Positions 11,311 to 22,516 of a stretch of 64,000 bases of DNA are shown here, one piece after another. A model generated the notes under the pieces. The model was not told where the DNA came from. It ran no database searches and saw only the letters and a program-made list of their open reading frames with translations. Source of the DNA: Palaemon carinicauda. Lineage: Eukaryota; Arthropoda; Malacostraca; Decapoda; Palaemonidae. The stretch spans positions 118,175,181 through 118,239,180 of the forward strand of contig NC_090739.1 in NCBI RefSeq assembly GCF_036898095.1. The letters run 5' to 3'. Position 1 is the first letter of the stretch. Every line of letters starts with the position of its first letter. The position numbers and the translations under genes were made by a program.

Positions 11311-14300
11311 TAGTTTAAAATAAGACGTTCGCAATCCTGACACGGGGAAACGGCCCGAAGGCATACGTCCAGCATGCATCCAGCATGGGCCCAGCATGAG
11401 TCCAGTATGGTTCCAGCATGCTGCCTATGATCAACATGTCGTGAAGGAGAGTCAAGATTTAAACCGCCTCCCGAAACGCGTTCAGATCGGTCGCAAGGAA
11501 CCGATATCGAAGCTAGGCTTGTTGAAAGTAGCATCAACAACGTGAACCTCATGCTGTGAGGTTAAGACCTGATCGTGTGTAACCAGCGAGTGTTCAACAT
11601 GATTTAAGCCAAAAGCTTGACGCGGGGGAGCGTTAGTTGCGTGGTCAGAGAGTCGCGAAGGAGAGAGAACAATCTGCCTATACTGCTGTGAGAAACAGAA
11701 TCGACTGTATGCGTCTAGCATGTGACCAGATTGCCGCATACGTTTGCATTGTCGTAAGGTGTTAGCGTGCTGTATGCATTCACCTTATCGTGAGGATACA
11801 GCGCGCTACCTGCTTCCCACCTGTTGCCAATCTACAGCTTGTCGCGAGGAGGCGACAGTATCGCGTCCGGTCAAAGGCGCAAAGAAGCAACTGTTTGTCT
11901 ATCATGACGCGGGGAAAAAACCTGACTGACCTTAACCAGCATATGTCCAGGATGACACATGCGTCTAGGTTGCCATGGGATTTCAGATTGATCAGCTTGC
12001 CGAGAGCTGTCCGCGTGTAGCATGCGTCCCCATGAGCGGTAGTCGCGTGTCCCGCAGAACGCGAAGGTGAGACAACTTGTTGAAAAGATCAGCCTTGACT
12101 GTTAGAGTCCAACATACGACCAGACTGGTGTCTGCGTCTGCGACTGCGTGAGGGAGAGACCAGACTGGCGTCTGCGTCTGCGTGAGGACGAGACCAGACT
12201 GGAGTCTGCGTCTGCCGTAAGTGAGAGACCCGACTGCCCCATACGTCCGCCCTAGCGCTTTCCGTAACGCGAGCTGGTTGTTGCGAGGAAGCGTTGCTGA
12301 GTATCGAAGAACTATGCTATCTGATACTAACGGGAGACCGTATTCTTGGTCTATTGCTGTTCTTAGATTCTTTTAGGTGAAATTCTTCCGCCCGAGAATT
12401 GTAAGCGTCAAAAAGTGATGAAATTGACCTCTTTAGCTCAGACATAACATACACGTGTGCTCTAACTCAAACGTGAGCGATCGCTGTGAGAGATCAACAA
12501 CCGCAGTCCCGTGACCGACCTGGGAAAGTCCTTATGACATTTCCAGCGCGCCTTGTGCGCGACCTGAACGTACCTAATACTGCGAGATATCGTCAACAAT
12601 AGTCGATGGCCCTCAAAGCAAGGTACTAGACATTCTCCCAATTTGGGGGAGGGGAAGAAGCGTGAACAGAAGAAAACTGAGCACCCTATCCCCTGATGAA
12701 CTACGTGTCTTACACGATTCTTGGTGCTGACACGTCGCCTTCTTCAGAAAAGAAAACCTCCGGCGAACATCAGTTACTGCAGGATAGGTTAGGGAGCATA
12801 TAACTCATGACCGGTCTTGGACGTATTGGTTGGTGTCAACCAAGGCTAGGTTTGTGTCCTTCGACAAGGACGAACACTTTCTTCCCAGAAAGAGCGTAAG
12901 GTTTCAGAGGAAGAGTTAGGTTTGCATGTGACTTGTCTGACTTCCCCCTCTCTCGTGGAAGAAAAAACACTCAATTGCTTCCAGCTTAAGCATCGCGACA
13001 CGCCTGCTGCGAGGATAAGTCCTGTTCGCGTGCATTCATGACGAGTCACTTTCTAGTCTAGTAGAAAAGGAAAACGTAAAACGCTATCCTCATCAGGAAA
13101 GTGCGTCCTTTTACACAGAAATTTTTTTACAAGATCCGTGATGCCATAGCGATGATGAACTGATTGCTTCAAGACATTCAAATTTTGCTCTGCTCAAGAG
13201 AATACGTCACATGGTTGTGACGTCATAATTCATCAATCGAAGGCGAAGAAAACACCTTTACTTAGTCATTCCAAAGCGGAGAGCAAACGTCTTGGAATGC
13301 ATCGACAGGATCGCTCAGTGGAACATACGTTTAGCGCATAAGGTCCGCGATATACCTTAGCCTTACGACCTTTCTTCTCCCAGGGGTTGGGAAGTAAGGA
13401 AGAGGTGTAGGGCTAGAAGTAAGACGGACACGAGCTAACACATCCTCCAGTGCATTGCGCTATGTCTACGAGTCACTGAATTGCGTTTTTTTTTAAATTA
13501 TTACATTAAATCATAAAAGATCTGCCCGTTGTGGGAGAAATACTTTGACGCTCTATTCTCATAAAGGCCTTAATGCACTTCCTACTGTTGCAGCTGCAGG
13601 CGCTGCTGCACCAACCTCTACAGTTAGGTTCGTTATGCTGCATTGAGGATGCGTTATTGCACTGACCTAGCAGCACTGACTCTTTGCACTTGTTACTCTT
13701 CTGATAACGATTTAATGTTAATTTATTTATTTTCTTATTTCCCCACTCAGCTATCTTTCCCTAATGGAGCAGCTTTCTCAAATAGGGTTGTTGCCTGGCT
13801 AACTTCGACGTATCTATTGAAAAACTCTGAAGTCAGAACGAGGAGCAGCATGTATAATCTAAAATGGAAACTCTTCAGAAAAACCCTCATGAGTTTCTGA
13901 AAGTCACTCCCTTCCTCTTACAAATCTCTATCCAAAGAAGAGAAGTCTTGATTCCTAGGAGTCAACTCCTTAAGCTTCTGGATACTGACCTCAAAGCTTA
14001 GAATTTTTAATTATAGCTCTCCCAAGCAAGAATTAACCAGTAGGCCTTGGTCCGAGAACATAATATCTTTCTAGTTAAGATTTATTTCTCAATATAGCGC
14101 CTAACGCAACCATGTTCTAACGCTAGACGTTCATGGTCATGTAGACATCAAAATCTATTGTCATGGGAAGCGTAGCGTCTGACTGACACTGACGCTCCGC
14201 TCCGCTACCGCACCGGCCCGGTACCGCTACCGCTCCGCCCCGATACCGCGTCTGACTGACGCTGCTAACTGTCATGCCACTTGGTAGCATGCTCTGCTGC

Positions 14301-14960
14301 CTGGCGATCGTCGGCGTGCCTGGATAGACTGACATTCGGCGCTATGAGTGGTCGGTTGACATTGAGAAGCAGGTACTCGGAGCGATGCATCCACGTTCCT
14401 CCGCCGTTGAACATTGCGGCTGGTAGGCCGCCTGTGCGACAACGAGTCATTACCGGAATAGGCAGGTCGCCTGTGTGACATCTCGTCAAAACCGGCATCG
14501 TGACACCCAACAGCACTGCCAACGGCAGGCTGAAAAGACCGTATAAACGAAGATAGTTTCCGTTTCATGTCTAACAGCAAAGACCAATTAGGATTAATCT
14601 TAGTCGACCAGCATGCAGCATTTTCAAACACGAATCCGCTTTCATCGTCGATTCCGCGCTTGCATGTATTGTAACACACGAAGAATGATTCTAATTTTGT
14701 TTACAGCTTAGCGCCTCATACGCGTCATCGCCTAATGTTAGAAACCACTTTTACCTCGCTTTTCCTATAGCGAGGGTGAGTGTTCTGAGGATCGACAGAA
14801 AACGCTCGAGGGGACTTCTGTTCGGGTCTTAAAAGACCGTAACGCCCGGCTACCTTCTCGATTCCTTTCGCCATTCGACTTAACTTCTCCCCTGGGTCCA
14901 GGAGCTTGAAAGAGGTCTAAGGCTAGGATGACGACAGGTCCGAACAGAAGCACCCTCCAC
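11311..14960 (-). pseudogene. Gag remnant of F (with inserted R-repeat fragment)
   Basis: A GC- and CpG-rich stretch with short direct repeats, such as GTCCAGCATG variants at 11366-11425 and AGACCAGACTGG(C/A)GTCTGCGTCTG at 12119-12220. At 14765-14960 it aligns with the D gag region around 50590-50720 (shared CTTCTCCCCTGGG and GACGACAGG blocks). Frames are broken. A fragment of dispersed repeat R interrupts it near 13700-13800. Exact limits are inferred from D. Confidence 0.6.
13700..13800 (+). repeat. Fragment of dispersed repeat R (3' part)
   Basis: Matches the R 3' portion at 62720-62795 and the inverse of 63470-63550: a TTCCTTGTTTCC-like stretch, then CTCACTGGGCTATTTTCC-like and TTTTCCAACTAGGGTT-like blocks, here diverged. 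It lies inside the Gag remnant of F. Confidence 0.45.
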
Positions 14961-15984
14961 TAAATAAAATTCACTGCACTAATCTAGAACTAAAATTCTA
15001 GCATTTTACTCTGGTAAAAATTATATTTCCACAATTGTTTCAAAAACCAAAGTATACACGCTTGTCAATGATTTGAAAGGGAATGTAAAAAAAACACTAA
15101 ATCCCATATAAATGCAACAAAATATTAAATGTAAAATATAAAATATATTACTTGAATAGATATAGTAAAAGAATATATCTATAAACTAACCCTTAAATTA
15201 AGGGGTTCCAATGAAAGGGGAATTATCACCCGTAACAATTGGAACATCTACAATAATATATGAGAATTTTTTAGTATTCCAAAACCCAACAAGCAAGCAA
15301 CGATACACAGAATCGTGAGCTACATCGATTGTCAAGAATACTAAGTCGTATAAACAATAACTGAATCGTAACTTTCTTTAATCTATGAATAAAGAAAAAT
15401 ACTAAAAGGAGCAATTAACTGTAAAATAACATGTTCCTTTTGTCCAGTACAACTTAAAAACTTTAGTTTGTAAAAAGAATGTACTATTCATAAAAATCGA
15501 TACAAAGAGAAAACGTAATATCGTGACGATAGACTGAAAACTGTGTAGCATAAACAAACTGAACGCTAGTTACTCTTTGAAAACAGATCGGAGATTATCC
15601 AAAGAAAACCTATTAAAAGGAAAAAATTTTTCTCTAATATAATCCTTTTAATTTATAACTTAATTTATAACTAAATACTCAGTAAAAAAAAAGTATTCAC
15701 TTATCTTCTCTGAAAAAAGCAAAACAGACTTAAGCTTACGTAATATGGCTGTGACGTCATAGACAATGGCAAGATGTTTACATACCACCATAAGCTTTCG
15801 TTGTTTAAAAAAGGTTGAAAAATTTCTTATTCTACCTTTTAAGTTAAAAACACGGGATCACAGATCAAACAAACAAATAAGCGAATGCTAGAACCCCAAA
15901 AATAGGAGTTCATCACTAAAATACTGCTAAAAATCCAGGTTAATAACGAGTGAATTCCAATACTTGTGCCTGCGTGAGCCGGCA

Positions 15985-16146
15985 GGGAAGGTCTGAAGTG
16001 ATTGGAATAGTTCGGCCTGTCTACCACCAGGGCGCTGGTGTACACCTGGCATATCTGCGATTACTACGAGTTTTTGAATTTCTGCCGGGCGTCTAGGGAC
16101 TATAGCCATTCTTATATAACCAGCAGGTAAGTTTTATGTTTAAAAA
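15985..16146 (-). repeat. 5' inverted terminal repeat of F
   Basis: Inverse of 9576-9750, ending GGTAAGTTTTATGTTTAAAAA, which matches the right-tip half of the ICR at 9830-9870. It marks the 5' end of this minus-strand element. Confidence 0.75.
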
Positions 16147-16851
16147 GGAAAATGCATAGCGTAGCTGTAAAATAGAAATGTAGACAGACAACCCCCCTGA
16201 GCCAGGGATTATAGTGCAGTAGTGTGAGCGTGAGCAAGACACGGGTTATGATGAGTGCTGTGCTGCTCCCTCAACCCACCCAAGTGAGCTGGATGGTAAT
16301 CTCACCTGTTGTGCCAACACAGTTGCCTGGGTTCACTGGAGACTAGTGGAGTCTCAAGACCTACGTGGCAAGATAAGCTGCACACTGGGTTGCAGAAGAA
16401 TCTCTAACACAATCACCTGTCAGCTTTGGCAAGGTCGGCTCCAGAGCTAAAATGCCCTGGCAACAAATCTTGCCGTCGCTTTTGAGCAACCTGGGTAGCT
16501 GGATTCCCAGAAGTAGATGGCCTTTCATACTAGCGAGGGTGTCATGCTGAAGGCTCCTAAAGGGTAGGAATGTTACTGTTCCAGCAATGCCTCCCCATGC
16601 TCTCACCACGTTGATCTTACTTGCCATTTCATTGCTGGGCTTACCTCGTCACTTTGAGGCCTCAGGAGGGAAGAAAAACTGCCCTTCGTGTCCTTCAGTA
16701 GCTGTTGATGAAATGGAATGTGAAGAGGGTTTCAGCGAGTTCAGTTCTGACAACTCCCATCCTGCAAATGTTCGTCTCAGTTTTACCATTAGAGCTTTTT
16801 GGCCTCCGAGTCAGAAATTCAACCACTTTGATGAATATTCCCTGGACCTTA
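16147..16851. other. Unclassified sequence with short ORFs
   Basis: A 125-codon plus-strand ORF (16587-16964) begins with a hydrophobic run resembling a signal peptide (TTLILLAISLLGL). It continues through a CPSC motif and then runs into the SINE at 16852. An 88-codon minus-strand ORF overlaps the region at 16361-16627. I recognise neither. Because the plus-strand ORF ends inside a SINE, it is unlikely to be an intact gene; it could be a repeat relic. Confidence 0.3.
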
Positions 16852-17187
16852 GGGTTGTGGTGGCCGATGTGGTAACGTCCCTGACTGGTGAACCCAGACT
16901 GGGGTTCGAGTTCCGCTCAAACACGTTAGTTTCTTTGGTCACTACAACCTTACCATTCTTGTGAGCTAAGGATGGGGGGTTTGGGGGAACCTATAGGTCT
17001 ATATGGTGAGTCATCAGCACCCATTGCCTTGCCCTCCTTGGTTCCAGGTTGGGTGGAGAGGGACTTGGGCGTTGATCATATGTATATAATTATATGGTTA
17101 GTCTCTAGGGCATTGTTCTGCTTGATAGGGTAATGTAACTGTCCCTTGCCTCTGCCATTCATGAGCGACCTTTAAACCTTTAAACAA
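16852..17187 (+). repeat. tRNA-derived SINE, copy 2
   Basis: Same family as 6693-7020. The B box GGTTCGAGTTCC (16903-16914) is closer to the tRNA consensus than in copy 1. The A-box-like TGGCCGATGTGG is at 16861-16872. The body ends TTTAAACCTTTAAAC. Copies agree through the tRNA-unrelated body, so this is a dispersed family and not a chance tRNA resemblance. Confidence 0.8.
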
Positions 17188-17642
17188 GTTCAGAAGGATG
17201 GAGGCAGAGCAGTCCCGCCCCAGGGGAGAGCTTGCTGAGGGAGAGTTCTCATGAACACTACCCAGCAGATCCTCAAGGGGGAGAGCATCTGCTGCGGAAG
17301 ATGAAGATTCTGGGTACACGGGACTGAGCAGAAGGGATTCCCTCCTGTTGGCTCCGAAAAGGGAAGTACCAAAGCCAACCCTGACAAGAGCAGAAATACT
17401 GTCCTGTCGTGTCCCATGAACCAATACCTCCTTAAGTGAGCCTGCAAGCCCCAAGGATGGCCACAAAAGAAGCAGTCTCTTGAGATGCATGCTCCCTACT
17501 TGAGGAAGGCTTCTGTTTCACTAGGTGAAAGGAGAATGGCTTCCCAACTCAAAGGTTGTCCAAGGGTTAAACAGCCATAACTGAGAACGAGAGTCCAAGG
17601 GTTAAACAGCCATAACTGAGAGAGTGTCCAAGGGTTGAACAG

Positions 17643-17646
<4 letters not shown>
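17188..17646. other. Unclassified sequence with short direct repeats
   Basis: A 130-codon minus-strand ORF (17098-17490) overlaps the SINE and has no family I recognise. It is proline- and serine-rich like DIRS Gag, but I could not align it. At 17558-17640 a GTCCAAGGGTT(A/G)AACAGC motif with a CATAACTGAGA tail recurs three times, leading into a GA tract. Confidence 0.35.

Positions 17647-17692
<46 letters not shown>
17647..17692. repeat. (GA)n microsatellite
   Basis: An uninterrupted GA dinucleotide run of about 46 bp. It opens artefactual Arg-Glu and Leu-Ser ORFs on the two strands. Confidence 0.95.
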
Positions 17693-17695
<3 letters not shown>

Positions 17696-19013
17696 AATGT
17701 GAAGAATCCCTTTCAGACTACTACTTCCTCCTGTCGTTCGGCTCCAACTAGGAGGGAGGCCACTCTCAACACTCGTCACATGGAGAGGCCTCCATACAGG
17801 AGTGTCCTCGGCATGAAGGGCAAAGTCAGTGAGGATCTATCTTAACTTAGTGTATTATCGTTCTGCAAGAGCAGTCTGCCATGCTTAGACAAACTCTCAT
17901 GCAATACATTCCTCAAACACACGCACACTGATTCACACCTGATAAAGAAAAGGGGAAAAGTTTACAACTTCAGCCAATGCCAGTTACAACCTGGAAGATA
18001 TACGTCAACTCTCAACCACGGCTTAAATCAAAGGGAATTAGTAGTGAGTGGCGGAAGGTTTGGGGCTTTCCCGCTAATACAGGTAACAACCAGTATGGTT
18101 AGTGACACCTTGTTAAAAAGTTTTTATAGCCATGTGCCAGTTTGCGCAGTTATATCTCCTCTTATGCAAAGAACAAAAGTTTTCATTAGTGTGAGAACAA
18201 ATTTATATTACTTTTTTACTAAAACTTATCTCGTTTTAACTTCACCTTCAATTAGTGATTGCTACAGAAAGTATGGGCTATAAATGGAGAGACCATTGCA
18301 AGACACAACTCCCTAAAATCTCAATAACTCGGGGCAACTGATTCAAGATATTTGTAGTACTGTACATTAATATTTATCGTAAGGGTATCTTAATACTATA
18401 GAAAAGTTTGGTTATTCTGTCTTCCCCTGAAACATTCTGGAATTCTTTTTTTCCATCAATTGCCGATTAATTATTTGCTGTCTTATCTTCACGTCAACAG
18501 GAATATTTCATTACACCATCTCATATTGGCAGTTTAATTTCCAGTTTTGAGCAGGAGGCTGTAAATAATCTCTTTTGATGACTAGTCTGAAAAATAGATA
18601 AAAGATGTTAATTGTACAGATAAATTAGTCTATATTCAAACATTTTACTGTGGACTTCAATATAAAGACTACTTTTCAGTAAAATCTGCATAAGAAGTTA
18701 TAAAAAACATGAAATATTCTAATGTATTCAATACCCAAGTGGAAATAATGACAAACTAGACATGTCAATGACATTTATAATAGCAATTATTACAATTGAA
18801 AATATATCTGGTAAGTGGAAAAGTATTACCTCCTTAATCTTTTCAAGGAAATTCTTCACTTGAATTGGGCTAAGCTAGACCTTTTGGCACTTGTTTAATG
18901 CTAAATTTATGCGCTTGGTTTTTAGCTTTCGTGATTCTAATATCACCACCACTCACTGTTTGCCAACTATGCTTGCCTGTTGACACTCCATGGTTAAGTG
19001 AACACATCCTAAA
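17693..19013. other. No recognised feature
   Basis: Moderately AT-rich sequence with only short chance ORFs. No RNA gene, tandem repeat or transposon terminus was found by eye. Confidence 0.45.
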
Positions 19014-19085
19014 TAAAATGATAAATTTGGAGATAATTTATAGTTTACCTAACTATATAAACCCAAAGCATCTATACATAGAGAT
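19014..19085 (+). repeat. Isolated DIRS tip fragment
   Basis: Starts AAATGATAAATTTGGAGATAA and continues with TTACCTAACTATATAAACCC. This mirrors the tip of A (TGACAAATTCGGAGATAATT and TCCTAACAGTACAAACC) over about 65 bp. No further DIRS sequence follows, so it is an orphan end left by deletion or by recombination. Confidence 0.5.
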
Positions 19086-19139
19086 AACTGAAAATGAAGA
19101 ATATGACAGTTAAAACTTTTATAACCAGGTGTATACAGG

Positions 19140-19640
19140 TGGCCGGGGTACGGAAGTGCCACCCCTATGCTTGCTTATCGAGTAGTCACTTTGATTGTAG
19201 CTAGACCTTTCTAAGGGGTTGGTGCTGGTGGGAAAGTATGAGTAAAGGACTCAGGTCTGATTCATCATCATCTCCTCCTACGCCTATTGACGCAAAGGGT
19301 CTCGGTTAGATTTCACCAGTCATCTCATCTTGAGCTTTTAATTCAATACTTCTCCATTCATCATCTACTTCACGCTTCATAGTCATATGACATGTAGGAC
19401 AGGGTCCCCCAACTCTTCTAGTGGCTTGTGGAGCTCAGTTAAAAGTTTGGTGAACTAATCTTGATTGGAGAGTCCAAAAAGTATACCCAAACCATCTCCA
19501 TCTACCCCTAACTATGATCCCATCCATATATGGCACTCGAGTAGTTTCATTTCTAATCCTGTCTTGCCATTTAACTCCAAATATTCTTCTAAGGGGTTTG
19601 TTCTCAAATCTACAAAATCTGTTTAATATGAAGTAGTACG
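19140..19640 (-). pseudogene. RTE-like LINE 3' end (RT C-terminus and tail)
   Basis: The minus strand encodes RRIFGVKWQDRIRNETTR followed by RGRWRWFGY. This fits the region downstream of the RT catalytic core in RTE-like non-LTR retrotransposons (RRIxGxxWxDRxRNE... RRxRWFGH). Downstream, toward 19140, is a CCCTTTGCGTC block and then GGAGGAGATGATGATGA, like the microsatellite-type 3' end of such elements. The catalytic domains are absent, so this is a 5'-truncated insertion. Confidence 0.7.
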
Positions 19641-20123
19641 TTGGCCAGGGCACCAGCCACCCATTGAGATACTACCACTAGAGAGTTATGGCGTCTTTTG
19701 ACTGGCCAGATAGTACGGAATTGGCTCCTCCTCTCTGGTCACGGTTCATTTTCCCTTAGCCTACACATAAACCGAATAGTCTGGCCTATTCTTTACATAT
19801 TCTCCTCTGTCCTCATACACCTGACAACACTCAGATTACCAAACAATTCTTCTTCACCCAAGTGGTTACTGCACTGTAATTGTTCAGTGGGCACTTTCCT
19901 CTTACTTACTAAGGGTAGAAGAGACTCTTTAGCTATGGTAAGCAACTCTTCTATGAGGACACTCCAAAATCAAACCATTCTTCTCTAGTCTTGGGTAGTG
20001 CCATAGCCTCTGTACCATGGTCTTCCACTGTCTTGGGTTTAAGTTCTCTTACTTGAGGGTGCACTCGGGCACATTATTCTATCTAATTTCTCTCCCTCCT
20101 GTTTTTTTAGTTTATATAGGAGA
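19641..20123 (+). repeat. Dispersed repeat R, copy 1 (interrupted by DIRS A)
   Basis: Begins TTGGCCAGGGCACCAGCCAC and runs to TTTATATAGGAGATA at the DIRS A tip. In inverted orientation the same sequence occurs at 60995-61165 (5' part) and 55689-56172 (3' part). A related 3' tail appears at 62682-62842 and 63420-63586. It is a dispersed interspersed family of unknown class. Element A's 3' tip follows directly, so A appears to have inserted into R. Confidence 0.7.
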
Positions 20124-20335
20124 TATGACAAATTCGGAGATAATTTGTATTTTTCCTAACAGTACAAACCTTAGCTATTTACATAGGGTATTACTTTCGG
20201 CGTAGCTGAAATGACGAGCCATTAGATTTTTAACGAGGGTTAACTACCCTCTCGCTAGTTAGCGAGGGGGTAGGGGAGGGGTAGCTAGCTACCCCTCCCC
20301 CCTCACACACCGGTGAACTGATTCACTTCGCTTAG
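20124..20335 (+). repeat. 3' inverted terminal repeat of A
   Basis: Starts TGACAAATTCGGAG at 20126 and includes TTACTTTCGGCGTAGCTGAAA, the GTTAACTACCCTCTCGC palindrome and ACACACCGGTGAACTGA. Its inverse is at 42595-42745, the 5' end of C. These two share the variant TTTCGGCGTAGC/TTTCGGCTTAGC, whereas B has TTTTAGCGTAGC. Confidence 0.8.
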
Positions 20336-20374
20336 AGGTAGGACTTCAAGGAGGACAGGGCTGGCGGGCAAATA

Positions 20375-20477
20375 TGTGTAAATAGCTAAGGTTTGTATAG
20401 ATAGGAAAAATACAAATTATCTCCGAATTTGTCAATTGTTCCGTAACCGAAATACAAACCACGCTATTTACATAGGG
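20375..20477 (-). repeat. Internal complementary region of A
   Basis: The left half (20375-20434) is the inverse of the 3' tip at 20126-20190. The right half (20435-20477) begins TTGTTCCGTAACC and contains AAATACAAACCACGCTATTTA, the inverse of a 5' tip like those of B and C. The junction is at GTCAATTGTT near 20431-20440. Confidence 0.85.
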
Positions 20478-20959
20478 TGACGTAACCCTTAGGTAGGATG
20501 GAAAGTACCAGCCTTACTGGCTTTGGCTTTTGCAAAGGGACTAAGAATCCGAGTGAGTAGCACTCGAGAAAAGGAGTCCCTGCACCTCGCAAATTCCTTG
20601 CTCCGCAAGGAACGTGCGGCCTACATAAGCTTGTGTGTGAAGAAATGAAGTGTGACTCGTCCTAGGAAGTTGACCTGAAGTCTTTTAGATGGAATTCTAG
20701 GCTAGGACGTTCCTAATACCACCTCGTCAGGGTATGGGGGACGCAACAGTATTATATTATTACTAGTAACACAAGGAAGCATGGTTTACCTGCAGTGGTT
20801 TAAGGTCAGCTATGTAGAGAACCCAGGATGCTGCTTTCCCAAAGAGAGGGGAGGATGAAGAAAAGAGTAAGGGCCAGACATACTTTTTCTTTCATGCAGT
20901 CTAAAACAAGGTAACAATGCCCTCAACCTTCTGCTACCTGTCCATTAAGGAGCCTGAGG

Positions 20960-22516
20960 TTAGACCAGCTGTTGTGCAGCCACCACAGGGCCGGTAGTGA
21001 AAGTATCGAGGCTCCTGTGGGTCACGTCCTGCAGGTAGTGGGCTGTGAAGGTCGTTTGACGCTTCCAGACTCCAGCTTGTAGCACCTGCGTCACAGAGAA
21101 GTTCCTCTTGAATGCAAGGGACGTTGCGATGCCTCTGACATCGTGTGCTCTAGGGCGACGTGACGGAGAAGGGTCTGGATTCAGGGCATGATGGATGACC
21201 CTTCGAATCCAGGCTGAGATGGTATTCTTGGAGACCCTCCTCTTCATCCTTCCTGTGCTCACAAACAGGGCTTGCACGCGAGGTTGAACTGCAGCTGTTC
21301 TTTTAAGATAACGCCTCAGACTCCTTACTGGGCATAGCAGGAGATGGTCTGGGTCATCTGTTACAGAACGAAGACTCAAAATCCTGAAGGAGTCGAACCG
21401 AGGGTCCGGGACTCCAGGATTTTGAGTCTTAGCAACAAACTCAGGGACGAACCTGAATGTTACCTCCCCCCATCCCCTTGAATGGGCGACGTCGTACAAG
21501 AGACCATGAAGTTCACTGACACGCTTGGCTGAAGCCTGAGCGAGCAGGAACACCGTCTTCCAAGTCAGGTGACGATCAGAAGCCTGGCGTAATGGTTCGA
21601 ATGGAGGTCTCTTAAGAGCCCTAAGAACCCGAACCACGTTCCATGGAGGAGGTCTCACTTCCGACTGAGGGCAGGTAAGTTCGTAGCTTCGTATGAGTAA
21701 AGAAAGTTCCAGCGAGAAAGAAATGTCTATTCCTTTCAGCCTGAAGGCCAGGCTTAAGGCTGAGCGATAGCCTTTCACCGCCGAGACCGAAAGGCGCATT
21801 TCCTCCAGCAAATATACAAGAAACTCCGCTATTACTGGAATAGTGGCATCGAGGGGAGAGATACCCCTCCCACGACACCAACCGCAGAAGACTCTCCACT
21901 TCGCCTGGTAGAACCCTGCAGATGACTTACGCAGGTGTCGAGACATTATCTCCACAACTTGTTGTGAAAAGCCTCTCTCTGTGAGGAGATGCTGGATAGT
22001 CTCCAGGCGTGGAGTCGAAGCGATGCTACGGCTTTGTGGAAGATGTTGCAGTGTGGTTGCTTGAGTAGCTCGTGTCGTGGCGGAAGCTCTCTCGGGAGTT
22101 CCGTCAGGAGCTGCAGAAGGTCCGGGAACCACTCTGCATGATGCCATAGCGGAGCTATCAAAGTCATTGACAGGTTGACCGATAGTCTGGTCTTGTTGAG
22201 CACCCTTCTCATCAGACAGAACGGTGGGAAGGCGTAGACATTGATGTTGTCCCACTGTTGTTGGAAGGCATCTTGCCAGAGTGCCTTGAGGTCCGGGACT
22301 GGGGAGCAGTATAGTGGCAGCTTGAAATTCAAGGTTTTCGCGAACAGGTCCACTGTCGGGGAACCCCACAAAGTCAGGACTTTGTTGGCTACTAGAGGAT
22401 CCAAAGACAACTCGGTACTCACTATCTGCGATGCTCTGCTCAGACTGTCGGCGAGCACATTCCTTTTGCCCGGAATGAAACGAGCTGATAGTGGGATCGA
22501 GTGGACTTCGGTCCAT
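20960..22516 (-). CDS. DIRS tyrosine recombinase (YR), element A
   Basis: 518 codons. The C-terminal half is a tyrosine recombinase that would join the circular cDNA intermediate to chromosomal DNA, in place of a DDE integrase. Catalytic set visible: R332 in ASAKRVSELHG, H458 and R461 in AHDVRGIATS, and Y494 in AHYLQDV. The core-binding (SAM-like) region is about residues 185-330. The N-terminal portion overlaps the pol ORF in another frame, as in D, and may not be translated from this Met. The ORF is uninterrupted, unlike the pol and gag ORFs of the same copy. It could be an active recombinase if expressed; that is inference. Confidence 0.85.
   Translation of the reverse strand: MDRSPLDPTISSFHSGQKECARRQSEQSIADSEYRVVFGSSSSQQSPDFVGFPDSGPVRENLEFQAATILLPSPGPQGTLARCLPTTVGQHQCLRLPTVLSDEKGAQQDQTIGQPVNDFDSSAMASCRVVPGPSAAPDGTPERASATTRATQATTLQHLPQSRSIASTPRLETIQHLLTERGFSQQVVEIMSRHLRKSSAGFYQAKWRVFCGWCRGRGISPLDATIPVIAEFLVYLLEEMRLSVSAVKGYRSALSLAFRLKGIDISFSLELSLLIRSYELTCPQSEVRPPPWNVVRVLRALKRPPFEPLRQASDRHLTWKTVFLLAQASAKRVSELHGLLYDVAHSRGWGEVTFRFVPEFVAKTQNPGVPDPRFDSFRILSLRSVTDDPDHLLLCPVRSLRRYLKRTAAVQPRVQALFVSTGRMKRRVSKNTISAWIRRVIHHALNPDPSPSRRPRAHDVRGIATSLAFKRNFSVTQVLQAGVWKRQTTFTAHYLQDVTHRSLDTFTTGPVVAAQQLV

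Larger units (their letters stand above)
9576..16146 (-). mobile_element. DIRS1-like element F, non-autonomous (pol deleted)
   Basis: Inverted terminal repeats at 9576-9750 and 15985-16146 bracket about 6.6 kb. An internal complementary region follows the 3' repeat at 9776-9870. The minus-strand interior aligns with element D: YR remnants (10240-11310) and Gag remnants (11310-14960), then an AT-rich 5' leader (14960-15980). The YR-derived part passes directly into the Gag repeat region near 11310, so the whole RT/RNase H section is absent. No long ORF survives. F belongs to the D lineage, not the A/B/C lineage. Confidence 0.8.

Noticed and set aside
16587..16964. A small secreted protein gene (hydrophobic N-terminus, CPSC motif)
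   Set aside because: Its ORF ends inside a SINE, it has no recognisable family, and no splice or promoter context was seen. Kept only as unclassified sequence.
17098..17490. A further DIRS Gag fragment (Ser/Pro-rich 130-codon ORF)
   Set aside because: Composition is similar to Gag but I could not find collinear motifs, and one end of the ORF lies in the SINE.
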